Shown here piece after piece: positions 56,011-64,000 of a stretch of DNA of 64,000 nt (positions are counted from its first letter, which is position 1; every line of letters starts with the position of its first letter). The notes beneath the pieces were generated by a model, which was not told the DNA's origin, did not search any database, and saw only the letters and a program-made list of their open reading frames with translations. Source of the stretch: Pseudotabrizicola sp. (lineage in GTDB: Bacteria > Pseudomonadota > Alphaproteobacteria > Rhodobacterales > Rhodobacteraceae); contig NZ_JAUXOV010000052.1 of the NCBI RefSeq assembly GCF_030684215.1, positions 144,507 to 208,506 of the forward strand, read 5' to 3'. The position numbers and the translations under genes are program-made.

Positions 56011-57141
56011 TCACTCGGCCGGAACGGTGTTGGACGGGGTTTTGGGGGCCATTGTGGTGCCGCGCCAGTCGAACCCGCGGCGCATGAAGGTGGCGAGCCA
56101 GAGTGCTGGCATCATCAGATCCCGCAACACCAGCAAAAGCGCCCCCTGCGGTCCCATCGGCCACCCTGCTCGCGCTGCCACAAACACCTCGGCCAGATAC
56201 CAAAGTGCGGCATAGCCAAGCCCGAAAACCGGATCCGCGCCCGACAGGACCAGCGCCGCCATGGCGCAGACAATCGGGGCCGCGCCACCGTTGAAAACCT
56301 CGAAGGCGAACAAAAGCGGAAAGGCATCGCGCCGCACCCGGCTCCACCGCAACTGCCGCGACCAGACCTGTGCCAGCGTGCGCCGCCCGATGGGTTGGGC
56401 AAAGGGCAGGGGCGTCAGCGTAACCTCACGGCCCAGGCTGCGCGTCACCCGTGTTGCGGCTGCATCTTCTGCCAAGGTTTGCCCCAAAGCCCACAGCCCC
56501 CCGGCATGCTCCAGCAGGGGCTTGTTGAAAAACAGGGTCTTTCCTTGGGCATAGGCGGGGCCGACACTGGCGGCGGCAAACTGCATCACGGCCTGATTGG
56601 TGTTCAGAAAGGCGCATTCAAGCAATCCGCCAAGGTTCTGCGGGTGACTGCCGACCGGAGGAGACGACACAAGCCCCGTCGCAGGCCCCCAAGATCCGAC
56701 AACGGTCGCCAGATAGTCGCGCGGCAGCATCAGGTTGCTGTCGGTCATGCAGATCCAGTCGCCCAATGCGGCGTTCCAGCCTTTCCACACGTTGTTTAGT
56801 TTGGGGTTGCCCGAAATGCGATCAAGGCCGACCAACACCCGTGCCGGAACCTGTGGATTGTGCGCAATCAGCCGTTCCAGCAGATCAATCACAGGATCAT
56901 CGGGAGACTGCGCACAAAAGATGATCTCATACCGGGGGTAATCCTGATCAAAAGACGATTGCAGCGTGTGCGCGTCAAACGCATCCAGCCCACAGACCGG
57001 GCGCAACAGGGTAACAAAGGGTTGCCCGATGACACCACCGCCGGGTTTGGGACGGTCAAGGCGGCGCAGATACAGCCAGATTGCCACGAAATGCGCGGCC
57101 ATCAGAAGGGCGGCCAATACGGACAGGGCCAAGGCCATCAT
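56011..57141 (-). CDS. Ceramide-glucosyltransferase-like (GT21-type) glycosyltransferase
   Basis: The 376-residue membrane protein starts at ATG 57141 (the next codon, ATG 57138, is equally possible), overlapping the phosphoesterase stop. After a membrane anchor (MALALSVLAALLMAAHFVAIWLYLRRL), the GT21 pattern appears: FVTLLRPVCGLDAFD, CMTDSNLMLP, LAEDAAATRV and SRQLRWSRVRRDAF (the (Q/R)XXRW signature). Further membrane segments follow. GT21 enzymes glycosylate ceramide, and bacterial homologues (for example HpnI) use hopanoid-linked acceptors. The acceptor here is unknown. Confidence 0.8.
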   Translation of the reverse strand: MMALALSVLAALLMAAHFVAIWLYLRRLDRPKPGGGVIGQPFVTLLRPVCGLDAFDAHTLQSSFDQDYPRYEIIFCAQSPDDPVIDLLERLIAHNPQVPARVLVGLDRISGNPKLNNVWKGWNAALGDWICMTDSNLMLPRDYLATVVGSWGPATGLVSSPPVGSHPQNLGGLLECAFLNTNQAVMQFAAASVGPAYAQGKTLFFNKPLLEHAGGLWALGQTLAEDAAATRVTRSLGREVTLTPLPFAQPIGRRTLAQVWSRQLRWSRVRRDAFPLLFAFEVFNGGAAPIVCAMAALVLSGADPVFGLGYAALWYLAEVFVAARAGWPMGPQGALLLVLRDLMMPALWLATFMRRGFDWRGTTMAPKTPSNTVPAE

Positions 57142-57932
57142 GCAGCACCTTTCAGCTCTGGGCTGGGCAGGCCAGCGTTGAGTGCGGCGGCCACTGGCCG
57201 CCATGACATCAGCCGCAGCGTGCCGTCACTGTCCTCGGCCAGTGCCGTCATGCTGTCCAGCCAGTCACCGCAATTGGCATAGGTCAGGCCGTGATCATCA
57301 TGCAGGCCAGCGATATGGAAATGCCCGCAGATCACCCCATCCAACCCGCGCTGCCGGGCCATATCAACCACGCGCACCTCGTGCTTGCGTCCGCGATACA
57401 GCAAGGAATTTACCCCGGCGAGCAAGGCCTCAATCGTGCTGCGGGCTTCGGCCGACGTGCCGCGCCGCAGAACGGACAGGCCACGGTCAAGCCGCCGCAG
57501 GGCATGGTCAATCCGGCTACCCAAGCGGGTCAGAGCATGCGACCGCACAACACGCGCATCGACGATATCGCCGTGTAAGACCAGATATTTACGCTGGTCT
57601 CCGGCGAGATAGACCAGCTCGTCCACGGGCCGTACATTCAGGCCCTTTGGCTTTGGTGCACGCGCCGGGTCAGGGTCGTGATTGCCGCGCAGGTAGTGAA
57701 CGACAGCACCCGCCTGTTGACGGCTGCGCAGATGGTCCATCACGCGCTGCGCGTCGTCGGTCCAATGCGGAAGAAGCGGCTGCCACAGGTCCAGAATATC
57801 GCCAACCAGAACATAGGTGTCGGCGTGATTGTGCTGCAGGAAAGACAGGATCAGATCGGCCCGACTGCCCAAAGCACCCAGATGCAGGTCTGATAGGAAC
57901 AGACCCCTGTGATGTTGGATAGAACTGCCCAT
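57138..57932 (-). CDS. UDP-2,3-diacylglucosamine pyrophosphatase-like metallophosphoesterase
   Basis: This 264-residue calcineurin-type phosphoesterase starts at ATG 57932 (MGSSIQHHRGLFLSDLHLGA). Metal-binding motifs are all present: FLSDLHLG, VGDILDLW, LRGNHDPD and the C-terminal HGDIV and CGHFHIAG. The layout matches the LpxH family, but in a glycolipid operon it may remove a phosphate from a different lipid. It is the first gene of the operon 53.7-57.9 kb. Confidence 0.85.
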   Translation of the reverse strand: MGSSIQHHRGLFLSDLHLGALGSRADLILSFLQHNHADTYVLVGDILDLWQPLLPHWTDDAQRVMDHLRSRQQAGAVVHYLRGNHDPDPARAPKPKGLNVRPVDELVYLAGDQRKYLVLHGDIVDARVVRSHALTRLGSRIDHALRRLDRGLSVLRRGTSAEARSTIEALLAGVNSLLYRGRKHEVRVVDMARQRGLDGVICGHFHIAGLHDDHGLTYANCGDWLDSMTALAEDSDGTLRLMSWRPVAAALNAGLPSPELKGAA

Positions 57933-58045
57933 GCCACTGCTCCGCGTCATCCTTTGCACCTATCTCTGACGCAAAAGAACAACGGGCGTATGAAGGTTTT
58001 GCTGCAGTGCTGCGACAGTTGCGGTGGCCGATCTGGCAGGTTGTC

Positions 58046-58747
58046 TCAGCTTTGGCCGACAAACATCCGGTCACGGGCGCCCATGATGTGGCGTCGCATC
58101 GCGGCAGAGGCGGCCTCGGGGTTTTGATCCTTGATGGCGTCGATGATTGCCTGATGCTCGGCCTGCACCACAGCCTGCCGTTCCGGCGCAGCTTGCAAGG
58201 TCAGCGACCGCGACAGTTGCATGCCAAAGGTGATCTGCTGTGCCAAAGATTCCAGCACTGTCTGGAAAAACGGGTTCTTGGTTGCCTTTGCAATCGACCT
58301 ATGCAGAAGTTGGTCGGCATCAACCCCCAATGCCTGCTGCAAATAGCTGGTTTCCATAAGCTTATGCGCTTTTTCCAGCGCCGCAAGGTCGCTTTCGTCG
58401 CGTCTTTGGGCAGCCCAGCCAGCAGCGGCGCTTTCGACATCGGCGCGGAATTCGTAACAGCGCTGAATGTCGGTGATCGACCCCAGCGGCACGAATTGCA
58501 TCACCGACCGATCCGGGCGCCGGGCAACATAATTGCCCGATCCGCGCCGGGATGAGATCATGCCATCATCGCGCAGCCGTGCCAAAGCGGCCCGCAACAC
58601 CGGCCGCGATACGCCACAGGTCAGCGCTAGCGCCTCTTCGGGGGGAAGGCGCGACTGCAACGGATAGCGGCCTTCGACGATATCTGACAGCAGCCGATCA
58701 TAGACCTGATCGGCAAGCGAGGGTTCACGTCGTTCTGTCGATGTCAT
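58046..58747 (-). CDS. GntR family (FadR subfamily) transcriptional regulator
   Basis: The 233-residue protein has an N-terminal winged helix (SLADQVYDRLLSDIVEGRYPLQSRLPPEEALALTCGVSRPVLRAALARLRDDGMISSRRGSGNYV) and a C-terminal FCD ligand domain (EFRADVESAAAGWAAQRRDESDLAALEKAHKLM...HRSIAKATKNPFF). Such regulators sense organic or sugar acids. It is 18 bases downstream of the Gfo/Idh gene, so both probably share a promoter, and it likely controls the divergent transporter and lyase genes. Confidence 0.92.
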   Translation of the reverse strand: MTSTERREPSLADQVYDRLLSDIVEGRYPLQSRLPPEEALALTCGVSRPVLRAALARLRDDGMISSRRGSGNYVARRPDRSVMQFVPLGSITDIQRCYEFRADVESAAAGWAAQRRDESDLAALEKAHKLMETSYLQQALGVDADQLLHRSIAKATKNPFFQTVLESLAQQITFGMQLSRSLTLQAAPERQAVVQAEHQAIIDAIKDQNPEAASAAMRRHIMGARDRMFVGQS

Positions 58748-58765
58748 GACCGCTGCCTTTGCCTG

Positions 58766-59761
58766 TTACACGTTCACGCCCGCCGCCCGGTAGATCGATT
58801 CCATAAGGCGCAAGGTCTCCAAATTGTCCAGCCTGTCGGTCGCAAATGGGGTGCCGTTGCGCAGACCCGTTACGAACTCTGTCACTGCCCCCGTAAAGCA
58901 CGCCTGATAATTCGCGGTCAGATCATGCAAAGACACGATCTCTGGCTGCGAAAGACGGGAAATCCGGTCGCGATCATAGATCAGCGTATCGGCATCGCCC
59001 AGCAATTCAAGCCGATCCGTTGGCAAGGGCGGATAGCCAAGGGCCGAGATATTGGCATCCATCTGGATCAGTGCGCCATCTGCCGAGCGCAGCGTGACAA
59101 GCGCCACATCTTCGCCCATCAGGTCCGGATTGATCCGGTCCAGTCGCGCCGACAGGACCTCCATCTCACCCAGTATGGATCGCAGCGCATCCAGATGGTG
59201 GATTAACACCTCGAACACCAGCAAACGCTTGAACTGCGCCAGATAGGGCTGCCGCCCCAGCAGGAACGGCACCCTACCCGGATAATCAAACAGCGACGAC
59301 GACCGCACAGTCAGGCGTGCATGGCGCAGGCGGCCAATCTCGCCCGCCCGCACCCGGCGCGCGATTTCGGCGTAATGTGGGCGGAAGCGGTAGTTTTCAT
59401 GCACCATAAAGCGCACGCCTTCGCCCACATCGGCGATCAGCGCCTCGGCCTCGGCCACTGTGGGGGTCATGGGCTTTTGGCAAATGACATGCACACCGCA
59501 CGCCGCAGCCATGCGCACCAGCGAGGCGTGGCTGCCAACGGGGGTAATGATATCAACGGCGTCCGGTCTGGTCGCCGCCAGCATCTCGGCAACACCGGTA
59601 AACACCTCCGCGATGCCAAATTCGTCAGCACGCAGCTGCGCCTTTTCCCGGTCTGGGTCGCAGATCGCTACAAGCGTTACAGCGTCCTGCGCCAGCCATC
59701 CCTTCAGATGAAACTCACTGATCGCTCCGGCCCCGGCGATTGCCACTTTCAAGTTCTTCAT
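58766..59761 (-). CDS. Gfo/Idh/MocA family oxidoreductase
   Basis: The 331-residue NAD(P)-dependent oxidoreductase has an N-terminal Rossmann fold (LKVAIAGAGAISEFHLKGWLAQDAVTLVAICDPD) and the catalytic-type EKP-like segment HVICQKPMTP. The remainder is the C-terminal beta-sheet domain. Substrates in this family are usually sugars or inositols. It is divergent from the DHDPS-family lyase gene across a 113-base AT-rich gap, which probably carries both promoters and the GntR-type operator. Confidence 0.92.
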   Translation of the reverse strand: MKNLKVAIAGAGAISEFHLKGWLAQDAVTLVAICDPDREKAQLRADEFGIAEVFTGVAEMLAATRPDAVDIITPVGSHASLVRMAAACGVHVICQKPMTPTVAEAEALIADVGEGVRFMVHENYRFRPHYAEIARRVRAGEIGRLRHARLTVRSSSLFDYPGRVPFLLGRQPYLAQFKRLLVFEVLIHHLDALRSILGEMEVLSARLDRINPDLMGEDVALVTLRSADGALIQMDANISALGYPPLPTDRLELLGDADTLIYDRDRISRLSQPEIVSLHDLTANYQACFTGAVTEFVTGLRNGTPFATDRLDNLETLRLMESIYRAAGVNV

Positions 59762-59874
59762 TCCGCCCTCCTGACAGTCGCCGACGATCTATCTTCTTAT
59801 AACTGAATTTACAACTACTGACTAATAAAAGAATCAAAGTTACCCATTTTTACGATCAAGAAGGATTCGACCCC
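59762..59874. promoter_or_regulatory. Divergent promoter region controlled by the GntR-type regulator
   Basis: This 113-base gap between divergent genes is markedly AT-rich (tataactgaatttacaactactgactaataaaag). An imperfect dyad (TTATAACTG-AATTTACAA region) could be the GntR operator. A ribosome-binding AAGAAGG precedes the lyase ATG. No gene fits here. Confidence 0.4.
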
Positions 59875-60810
59875 ATGCGCCATGCTGTTACCCCCGCCGA
59901 TCTGGCTCAATCCATTATGGCCGTACCGCCCTTGGCGCGCACGCCGGACGGGCAATTCGATGATGCCGCCAATGGCGCGGTCATCCGCCATCTGGAGGAG
60001 GGGGGCGTGACAACCCTGCTTTATGGCGGCAACGCACTGGCGCAGCATTGGCCCCTGTCGGTCTATGCCGACTGGCTGGACAGGCTAGAGGCTTTGGTGG
60101 CCGTTGACAGTTGGCTACTGCCATCGGTCGGGCCAGACGCGGGAAAGATGGCGGATCAGGCAACGATTCTGAAGTCGCGCCGCTATCCGGTCGCACTGAT
60201 GCTGCCAATGGGTGCGCCGCTGACCCATGCTGGCATGGCCGATGCAATGCGGGCCTTCACGGCAGAGTCTGGGGTGCAACTGTTGGTCTATATCAAGACC
60301 GACGACTACATCCCCGCGCATATCCTTGCGACACTTGTGACGGAAGGCGTTGTTTTTGGGGTCAAATATGCCGTTCCGCGCGAACTTGGCGCGCCAGATC
60401 GCTACCTGTCCGACATCATCATCGCCATCGGCACCAAGCGGATCATCTCTGGCTTTGGCGAGCCGCCTGCCATTCCACATATGCTGGACTTCGGATTGCC
60501 GGGCTTTACGGCGGGTTGCGTTTGCATCGCGCCTGCACTGTCCGATGCGCTGTTTCAGGCCCTGAAACTGGGCGACAAGGCGACCGCCGAACGGCTGTTG
60601 CAGCCTATTCTGCCTATGGAAGCCCTGCGCAGTCAGATCAACGAAATCCGCGTGCTGCATGAAGCGGTAGCATTGTCAGGACTGGCCGAAACCGGGCCGA
60701 TCCTTTTGCCAAGTGCGCCAGTGCCCGAAAGCCGGCGTGCAGAGATTGCCGAAGCTGCCCGGTCACTCCGCGCTGCCGAAGCTGACTTCAGGGCGGCCAC
60801 GGCTGCGTAA
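59875..60810 (+). CDS. Dihydrodipicolinate synthase/N-acetylneuraminate lyase family protein
   Basis: The 311-residue class I aldolase-type protein has the family's Schiff-base lysine in GVVFGVKYAVPRE. The second catalytic Tyr (usually in a YN-type motif) is not obvious: the segment LLVYIKTDDYIPAHIL stands where Y-x-x-P normally occurs. Family members include keto-deoxy sugar-acid dehydratases and aldolases, which suits the oxidoreductase and tricarboxylate-type transporter beside it. Confidence 0.85.
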   Translation: MRHAVTPADLAQSIMAVPPLARTPDGQFDDAANGAVIRHLEEGGVTTLLYGGNALAQHWPLSVYADWLDRLEALVAVDSWLLPSVGPDAGKMADQATILKSRRYPVALMLPMGAPLTHAGMADAMRAFTAESGVQLLVYIKTDDYIPAHILATLVTEGVVFGVKYAVPRELGAPDRYLSDIIIAIGTKRIISGFGEPPAIPHMLDFGLPGFTAGCVCIAPALSDALFQALKLGDKATAERLLQPILPMEALRSQINEIRVLHEAVALSGLAETGPILLPSAPVPESRRAEIAEAARSLRAAEADFRAATAA

Positions 60811-60852
60811 GCCGGGCCGTCGCGCCAGATCGACTTTAAAGGGAGGAACCAC

Positions 60853-61851
60853 ATGACTGATTTCACGAACCCAAGCCGCCGTGGCCTGTTGCTGGGGGCT
60901 GCTGCCCTTGGTGCCATCGGCCTGAATCCCGCCCGTGCGCTTGCCGCAGGCTACCCCGACCGCCCGGTAACGGTAGTTGTACCATGGGGCGCAGGTGGCG
61001 GCACCGATGCCACCGCCCGGATGATTGCGGCGCTGCTGGAAAAGCGCCTTGGCCAGCCATTCACCGTGGTGAACCGCACGGGCGGCGCCGGTGTGGTCGG
61101 CCATTCCGCCATCGCCGGAGCCAAAGCCGATGGGTATACGCTGGGCATTGTCACGGTGGAAATCACCATGATGCACCACCTTGGCCTTACCGATCTTGGC
61201 CCTGCTGATTATACCCCACTGGGGCTGATGAATGCGGACAGCCCAGCCGTTACCGTTTCAAACGACAGCCCCTACAAAGACATCGTCGCCCTGACCGAAG
61301 CGATCCGGACCTCGGCCCCCGGCACGTTCAAGGCAAGCGGCACGGGACAGGGCGGCATCTGGCATCTGGCCCTTGTCGGCTGGCTCAAGGCGCTTGGGCT
61401 TGAGGGCAACCATGTGACATGGGTGCCGTCCGAAGGCTCGGCCCCGGCGATGCAAGACCTGATCGCGGGCGGCGTTGATATTGTCACGGTGTCACTTGCG
61501 GAAACCAAAGCGATGGTCGACGCGGGTCGTGCGCTTAATCTGGCGCTGATGGGCGCTGACCGTGCCAGCAGCCACCCCGACCTGCCAACGCTTGCCGAAG
61601 CCGGGGGCGGCGATTTTGCCCTTGCAACATGGCGCGGGGTTTGCGGGCCAAAGGATCTGCCAGCCGATGTGGCCCAGACGATCTCAACCGTACTGGCCCA
61701 AATCGCGACAGACCCAGAGTTTGTCGAGTTCATGGGCGGGCGGGGTTTCAACATCGAATACCTCGATCCCGCGGCCCATGGCGCGATGATGGGGCAAGCC
61801 GATGGGGCCATGGGGGACACCATGCGCGCAGCAGGTCTGTTGCAGGGCTGA
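60853..61851 (+). CDS. tctC: Tripartite tricarboxylate transporter substrate-binding protein
   Basis: The 332-residue TctC/BugT-type protein has the signal peptide MTDFTNPSRRGLLLGAAALGAIGLNPARALA (twin Arg). The mature region has YPDRPVTVVVPWGAGGGTDATARMIAALLEKRLGQPFTVVNRTGGAGVVGHSAIAGAKADGYTLG, the family's ligand-binding loops. It is preceded by a GGGAGGA site and followed by tctB and tctA, so it is the binding component of a TTT importer. The ligand is probably an organic or sugar acid matching the lyase. Confidence 0.93.
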   Translation: MTDFTNPSRRGLLLGAAALGAIGLNPARALAAGYPDRPVTVVVPWGAGGGTDATARMIAALLEKRLGQPFTVVNRTGGAGVVGHSAIAGAKADGYTLGIVTVEITMMHHLGLTDLGPADYTPLGLMNADSPAVTVSNDSPYKDIVALTEAIRTSAPGTFKASGTGQGGIWHLALVGWLKALGLEGNHVTWVPSEGSAPAMQDLIAGGVDIVTVSLAETKAMVDAGRALNLALMGADRASSHPDLPTLAEAGGGDFALATWRGVCGPKDLPADVAQTISTVLAQIATDPEFVEFMGGRGFNIEYLDPAAHGAMMGQADGAMGDTMRAAGLLQG

Positions 61852-61929
61852 TCCCTGCCACATGAAACAGGTGCGGGCGGGGTCCATGAACCACGCCCGC
61901 GCCATGCATCGGACTTCGGGGGGAGCATT

Positions 61930-62412
61930 ATGCGGGTCACGGACGCCCTTTCGGGCGCAGTCATTATTGCCATTGGGTTGTTTGTCTTTCTGACCGCATC
62001 GGGGTTTCCGAATCCGGGTGGCATGCCCTACGGCGCATCGCTTTTGCCGCGCATTCTTGGCGCGGGTCTGGTGATGGGGGGCAGCCTGCTGGTTCTGGCC
62101 GATGTCGTGAAACGCAAGGCTGCAACCACCCCGACCGCCATCGCAACACTGGACCCCGAGCTGCAAAGCCCCCGTGGCCTGTTGCCCGCCGGAATGGTGC
62201 TTGTTCTGATTCTGGGGCAGATCTTTCTGGCCAATGCGCTTGGCTATCTTGCCGTCTCGATCATCGGCCTGACGCTTTTGTTCCTGTCGGTGCGGTTGTC
62301 CGTGCTGACCTCGCTTGGCCTTGCAGCGGCGGCAAGCCTGCTGTGCTGGTGGCTGTTTGCCGGGCTGTTAAGGGTGCCGCTGCCGCGTGGCCTGCTGGAA
62401 GGGTTACTCTGA
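61930..62412 (+). CDS. tctB: Tripartite tricarboxylate transporter small membrane subunit
   Basis: The 160-residue protein has four membrane segments (IIAIGLFVFLTASGFPNPGG; LPRILGAGLVMGGSLLVLADVV; LLPAGMVLVLILGQIFLANALGYLAVSIIGLTLLFL; LAAAASLLCWWLFAGLLRVPLPRG). Size and layout match TctB, the least conserved TTT subunit. It ends one base before the tctA start. Confidence 0.9.
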   Translation: MRVTDALSGAVIIAIGLFVFLTASGFPNPGGMPYGASLLPRILGAGLVMGGSLLVLADVVKRKAATTPTAIATLDPELQSPRGLLPAGMVLVLILGQIFLANALGYLAVSIIGLTLLFLSVRLSVLTSLGLAAAASLLCWWLFAGLLRVPLPRGLLEGLL

Positions 62413-62413
62413 C

Positions 62414-63916
62414 ATGGGAACCTTTGATGCAATCCATGCCGCAGCACTGCTCGTGATGGACCCGACGGTTCTGCTGACCATGCTGCTGGCCGGTATGTTC
62501 GGTATGTTTGTCGGTGCCATGCCGGGCCTGACCGCCACCATGGCAACGGCGCTGCTGGTGCCGATTACCTTCTTCATGGACCCGATCCCGGCTTTGGCCG
62601 CCATTGTCACGGCCAGCGGCATGGCAATCTTTGCTGGTGACATTCCCGGCGCACTGTTGCGCATTCCCGGCACCCCTGCCTCGGCGGCCTATGTCGAAGA
62701 CAGCCACCGCCTTGCGCGGCAGGGCAAGCTGAATCTTGGGCTTGGCGTCAGCCTGATCGTGTCTTGCATTGGTGGGTTGTTCGGCATTGCGGTCTTGTTT
62801 CTCGCCGCCCCGGCGCTTGCGGAATTTGCGCTGAAATTCACCTCATATGAGTATTTCTGGCTGGCCGCCGTTGGCCTGTCTTGCGCGATATTTGTCGCCT
62901 CTGCCTCGCCGCTCAAAGCCGGAATATCACTGCTGATCGGGCTTGCCCTTGCCACTGTCGGACTTGACCCCACAACAGGCGTGCCGCGCTTTACCTTCGG
63001 CAACACCAACCTGCTGGCGGGCGTTGAATTCATCCCTGCGATGATCGGGCTTTTCGCTTTGGCCGAGGTGATGCGCGGCGTGATCCGGCTGAACTCTGCC
63101 GACCCGGTGCAGCCCATGCCGGTCTCGTCTGGCCCGCTGTTCAAAGGGGTGGGTGGGGTCATCCGCAAGCACCCCAGGAACATCTTGCGCAGTTCCATGC
63201 TTGGCACCCTGATCGGGGCCTTGCCCGGCGCTGGGGCGGACATTGCGGCATGGATGGCTTATGCCGTGTCAAAGCGCTTTTCTAAAACGCCAGAAGCTTA
63301 TGGCACGGGCCATGTCGAAGGTCTGGTCGATGCCTCTGCCGCCAATAACGCGGCGGTGGGTGGCTCATGGATCCCGGCGCTGGTCTTCGGCATTCCCGGC
63401 GACAGCGTAACGGCCATCGTCATCGGCGTGCTGTACATGAAGGGATTGAACCCCGGCCCAACAGTGTTCCTGCAAAACCCGCAACTTATCTACGCGGTCT
63501 TTCTCATCTTCATCCTTTCTACCCTGATGCTCTTGCCGCTGGGTTGGGCCACGGTCCGCGCCGCGAGCCAGGTGCTGCGTGTGCCCCGCCGCGTCCTGTT
63601 GCCCATCGTGCTCAGCTTTTGTCTGGTCGGCGCTTTTGCCATGACCAATTCCCCTTTTGGTATCATCGTCATGCTGGTGATTGGCCTGTTTGGCTGGTTC
63701 TTGGAGGAAAACGGTTTCCCCGTCGCCCCCATCATCCTTGGCCTTGTTCTGGGTCCGATGTTCGAGCGGATGTTCATGACTTCCATGATCAAATCCGGGG
63801 GCGATCTCAGCGCGTTTTTTGACCGCCCCATCGCTGCGGTGCTGGGGGTCTGTGTGTTGCTGCTCTGGTTCTATGCCTTGATCAGCGCGCTGCGGCGGAT
63901 GGTCCGCACTAGGTAA
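62414..63916 (+). CDS. tctA: Tripartite tricarboxylate transporter large membrane subunit
   Basis: The 500-residue polytopic protein starts at ATG 62414 (MGTFDAIHAAALLVMDPTVLLTMLLAGMFGMFVGAMPGLTATMATALLVPITFFMDPIPALA), the standard TctA start with its conserved GMFVGAMPGL loop. A second conserved loop follows at IGALPGAGADIAAWMAYAVSKRFSKTPEAYGTGHVEG. It is the channel-forming subunit for Na+- or H+-driven uptake with TctB and TctC. The upstream start at 62387 in the ORF track overlaps tctB and is not needed. Confidence 0.95.
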   Translation: MGTFDAIHAAALLVMDPTVLLTMLLAGMFGMFVGAMPGLTATMATALLVPITFFMDPIPALAAIVTASGMAIFAGDIPGALLRIPGTPASAAYVEDSHRLARQGKLNLGLGVSLIVSCIGGLFGIAVLFLAAPALAEFALKFTSYEYFWLAAVGLSCAIFVASASPLKAGISLLIGLALATVGLDPTTGVPRFTFGNTNLLAGVEFIPAMIGLFALAEVMRGVIRLNSADPVQPMPVSSGPLFKGVGGVIRKHPRNILRSSMLGTLIGALPGAGADIAAWMAYAVSKRFSKTPEAYGTGHVEGLVDASAANNAAVGGSWIPALVFGIPGDSVTAIVIGVLYMKGLNPGPTVFLQNPQLIYAVFLIFILSTLMLLPLGWATVRAASQVLRVPRRVLLPIVLSFCLVGAFAMTNSPFGIIVMLVIGLFGWFLEENGFPVAPIILGLVLGPMFERMFMTSMIKSGGDLSAFFDRPIAAVLGVCVLLLWFYALISALRRMVRTR

Positions 63917-63942
63917 CCTGCCTGACGCCCATTTTCTGTTCT

Positions 63943-64000
63943 GAAATATCCCACGGGGGGTCCGGGGGGTGTGAAACCCCCCGGTTCGCCGGCAAATATC
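63943..64000. repeat. G/C-rich hairpin element after tctA
   Basis: CCGGGGGGT-gtgaa-ACCCCCCGG (63962-63984) is a perfect nine-base-pair hairpin. It is flanked by AAATATC at 63944-63950 and again at the window edge (63994-64000). Short GC-rich intergenic elements of this type occur in many alphaproteobacterial genomes. It may end tctCBA transcription, although a T tract is not visible within the window. Confidence 0.55.

Overview
The window looks like chromosome of a GC-rich alphaproteobacterium, most likely a member of the Rhodobacteraceae. The evidence is gene content and order: nasTS plus nitrate ABC transporter plus nirBD-nasA-cobA, ugpBAEC, kbl-tdh beside an Lrp-type regulator, tctCBA, and dense operons with many ATGA overlaps. 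I saw no tRNA, rRNA, insertion sequence, phage or CRISPR.

Layout. (1) 1-10.5 kb: a catabolic operon with a left-truncated mandelate-racemase-type enzyme, a peptide-family ABC transporter (binding protein, two permeases, two ATPases), two class III CoA-transferases, a hotdog-fold hydratase and a second mandelate-racemase-type enzyme. The first ATPase gene has an in-frame amber codon exactly where a conserved Gln (CAG) is expected. (2) 10.5-27.6 kb, the most unusual part: a two-domain glycosyltransferase on the minus strand, then a co-directional run of an unknown protein, a tiny lipoprotein, a radical SAM enzyme, a caspase-like protease with Sel1 repeats, a PL5 alginate-lyase-like protein, a NOX/ferric-reductase-type flavocytochrome, a 1178-residue protein with four CXXCH haem motifs, an OmpA-family protein, two more caspase-like proteases and an M15-type peptidase. 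Most of these carry export signals, so it reads as an envelope module pairing caspase-fold proteases with c-type haem. (3) 27.7-32.5 kb: threonine catabolism (kbl-tdh), an Lrp/AsnC regulator, a class V aminotransferase and an XRE-cupin regulator. (4) 32.6-33.8 kb: an L,D-transpeptidase-like protein and a CAP-domain lipoprotein. (5) 34-38.2 kb: ugpBAEC for glycerol-3-phosphate uptake, with a clear terminator and a possible Pho box. (6) 38.4-41.0 kb: a Rieske oxygenase and its reductase (GbcA/GbcB-like) downstream of a convincing cobalamin riboswitch. (7) 41.3-52.5 kb: nitrate assimilation. NasT and NasS precede an ANTAR-type two-hairpin leader and terminator, then transporter, nirB, nirD, nasA and cobA. 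(8) 52.6-53.7 kb: a DUF1537 sugar-acid kinase. (9) 53.7-57.9 kb: a minus-strand glycoconjugate operon (epimerase, two glycosyltransferases, DedA protein, LpxH-like phosphoesterase). (10) 58-63.9 kb: a GntR-controlled catabolic locus with a Gfo/Idh/MocA oxidoreductase diverging from a DHDPS-family lyase and a tripartite tricarboxylate transporter.

How it works together. The ends hold uptake-plus-catabolism cassettes for organic and sugar acids, and the middle right is a complete nitrate-to-ammonium pathway, including the siroheme step (CobA) that NirB needs. The caspase/cytochrome/OmpA cluster matches no system I can name and is the main candidate for an undescribed function. All functional calls rest on motif reading from the supplied translations; no database search was run.
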